In this document: positions 6,285 to 6,586 of the stretch, in pieces | Layout: each line of letters begins with the position of its first letter | How positions within the stretch are numbered: the stretch's first letter is position 1 | From: Acidimicrobiaceae bacterium | Lineage (GTDB): Bacteria > Actinomycetota > Acidimicrobiia > Acidimicrobiales > Palsa-688 | Length of the DNA: 6,586 nucleotides | NCBI GenBank assembly: GCA_009785715.1 | Contig: WQVT01000140.1 | Span: forward strand, 1 to 6,586 | Direction of reading: 5' to 3' | Made by a program: the position numbers and the translations under genes | The notes under the pieces: generated by a model | Databases searched by the model: none | What the model saw: the letters and a program-made list of their open reading frames with translations, nothing else | Told to the model about the DNA's origin: nothing

Positions 6285-6586
6285 TCTGCCAGAGCAGCCA
6301 CCCTCGCGAGGTACTCGCTGGCGAGTTCGTAGAGCGGTTCGCCGGGCTCGTAGGGGGGCGTCGGGGCGGACCGGTCGTCGGTCCAGAGCAGCTCCGTCGT
6401 CGACAGGAGCCCCTCGAAGCTGATCGTGCGCAGCGGCGATCCTCCGGCCGTCGGGCCGTCCGGACTGTCCACGACGCGGCGTTCGTGCAGGTTCCAGCGG
6501 GAGAGGCCGATGCCCGGGTCACGCACCAGCGCGTGCCCGAACCCCGGACCGAGGTCGAACGCCCGCTGCCCGCCGGGCACCTCGTG
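6281..6586 (-). CDS. C-terminal end of a probable glycosyltransferase, 5' end cut by the window edge
   Basis: The frame is open to the window edge, so the true start lies outside; the GTG at 6580 is internal and should not be taken as the start. The visible 101 residues contain VRDPGIGLSRWNLHERRV (21-38) and, after a short variable stretch, PLRTISFEGL (51-60). From memory this order, 'DPGxNVAxWNLHER...PLRFFHFSG', is found in the C-terminal half of a group of bacterial glycosyltransferases and glycosyltransferase-like proteins; the sugar donor and acceptor cannot be told. The end, EPLYELASEYLARVAALAE, is a likely final helix. The TGA stop overlaps the GTG of the HAD gene, so this gene is the first visible member of the operon. 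In M. tuberculosis the corresponding upstream region instead carries tyrS, lprJ and Rv1691. The family call is by motif only. Confidence 0.72.
   Translation of the reverse strand, partial: HEVPGGQRAFDLGPGFGHALVRDPGIGLSRWNLHERRVVDSPDGPTAGGSPLRTISFEGLLSTTELLWTDDRSAPTPPYEPGEPLYELASEYLARVAALAE

Noticed and set aside
6281..6580. The last gene as a complete 99-residue protein starting at GTG 6580
   Set aside because: The frame stays open to the window edge and the visible motifs belong to the C-terminal part of a longer protein, so a start here is unlikely.

Overview
This 6.6 kb window is a GC-rich chromosomal segment with a single co-directional gene train on the minus strand. The organism is most likely a high-GC actinobacterium (Actinomycetota). 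The reasons are the base composition, the frequent GTG/TTG starts, and a gene order that closely follows a housekeeping block known from Mycobacterium tuberculosis: HAD phosphatase Rv1692, small protein Rv1693, tlyA Rv1694, ppnK/nadK Rv1695, recN Rv1696, then pyrG Rv1699. The class within the phylum cannot be fixed from the sequence alone; an Acidimicrobiia-like lineage is only a guess.

In the direction of transcription (high to low coordinates), the window holds seven genes. First is the C-terminal end of a protein with a 'WNLHER' motif, probably a glycosyltransferase (cut by the right edge). Next come a HAD-IIA phosphatase, a 107-residue acidic coiled-coil protein, the rRNA 2'-O-methyltransferase TlyA, NAD kinase and the DNA-repair ATPase RecN. 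After a 176 bp gap comes CTP synthase PyrG, whose last codons are cut by the left edge. From the glycosyltransferase to recN the genes overlap or lie 2 to 26 bp apart, so they look like one operon with translational coupling. pyrG has its own leader and may have its own promoter.

The block mixes housekeeping jobs: rRNA modification (TlyA), NADP supply (NAD kinase), double-strand break repair (RecN), nucleotide synthesis (PyrG) and probably phosphoester recycling (HAD). It is a conserved neighbourhood and not one pathway. I found no mobile element, CRISPR array, tRNA, rRNA or phage gene, and nothing that looks like an undescribed system. The points most worth checking are the likely non-canonical CTG start of tlyA, the absence of the steA and mctB homologues that sit between recN and pyrG in mycobacteria, the probable glycosyltransferase at the right edge, and unusual substitutions in conserved NAD kinase motifs.
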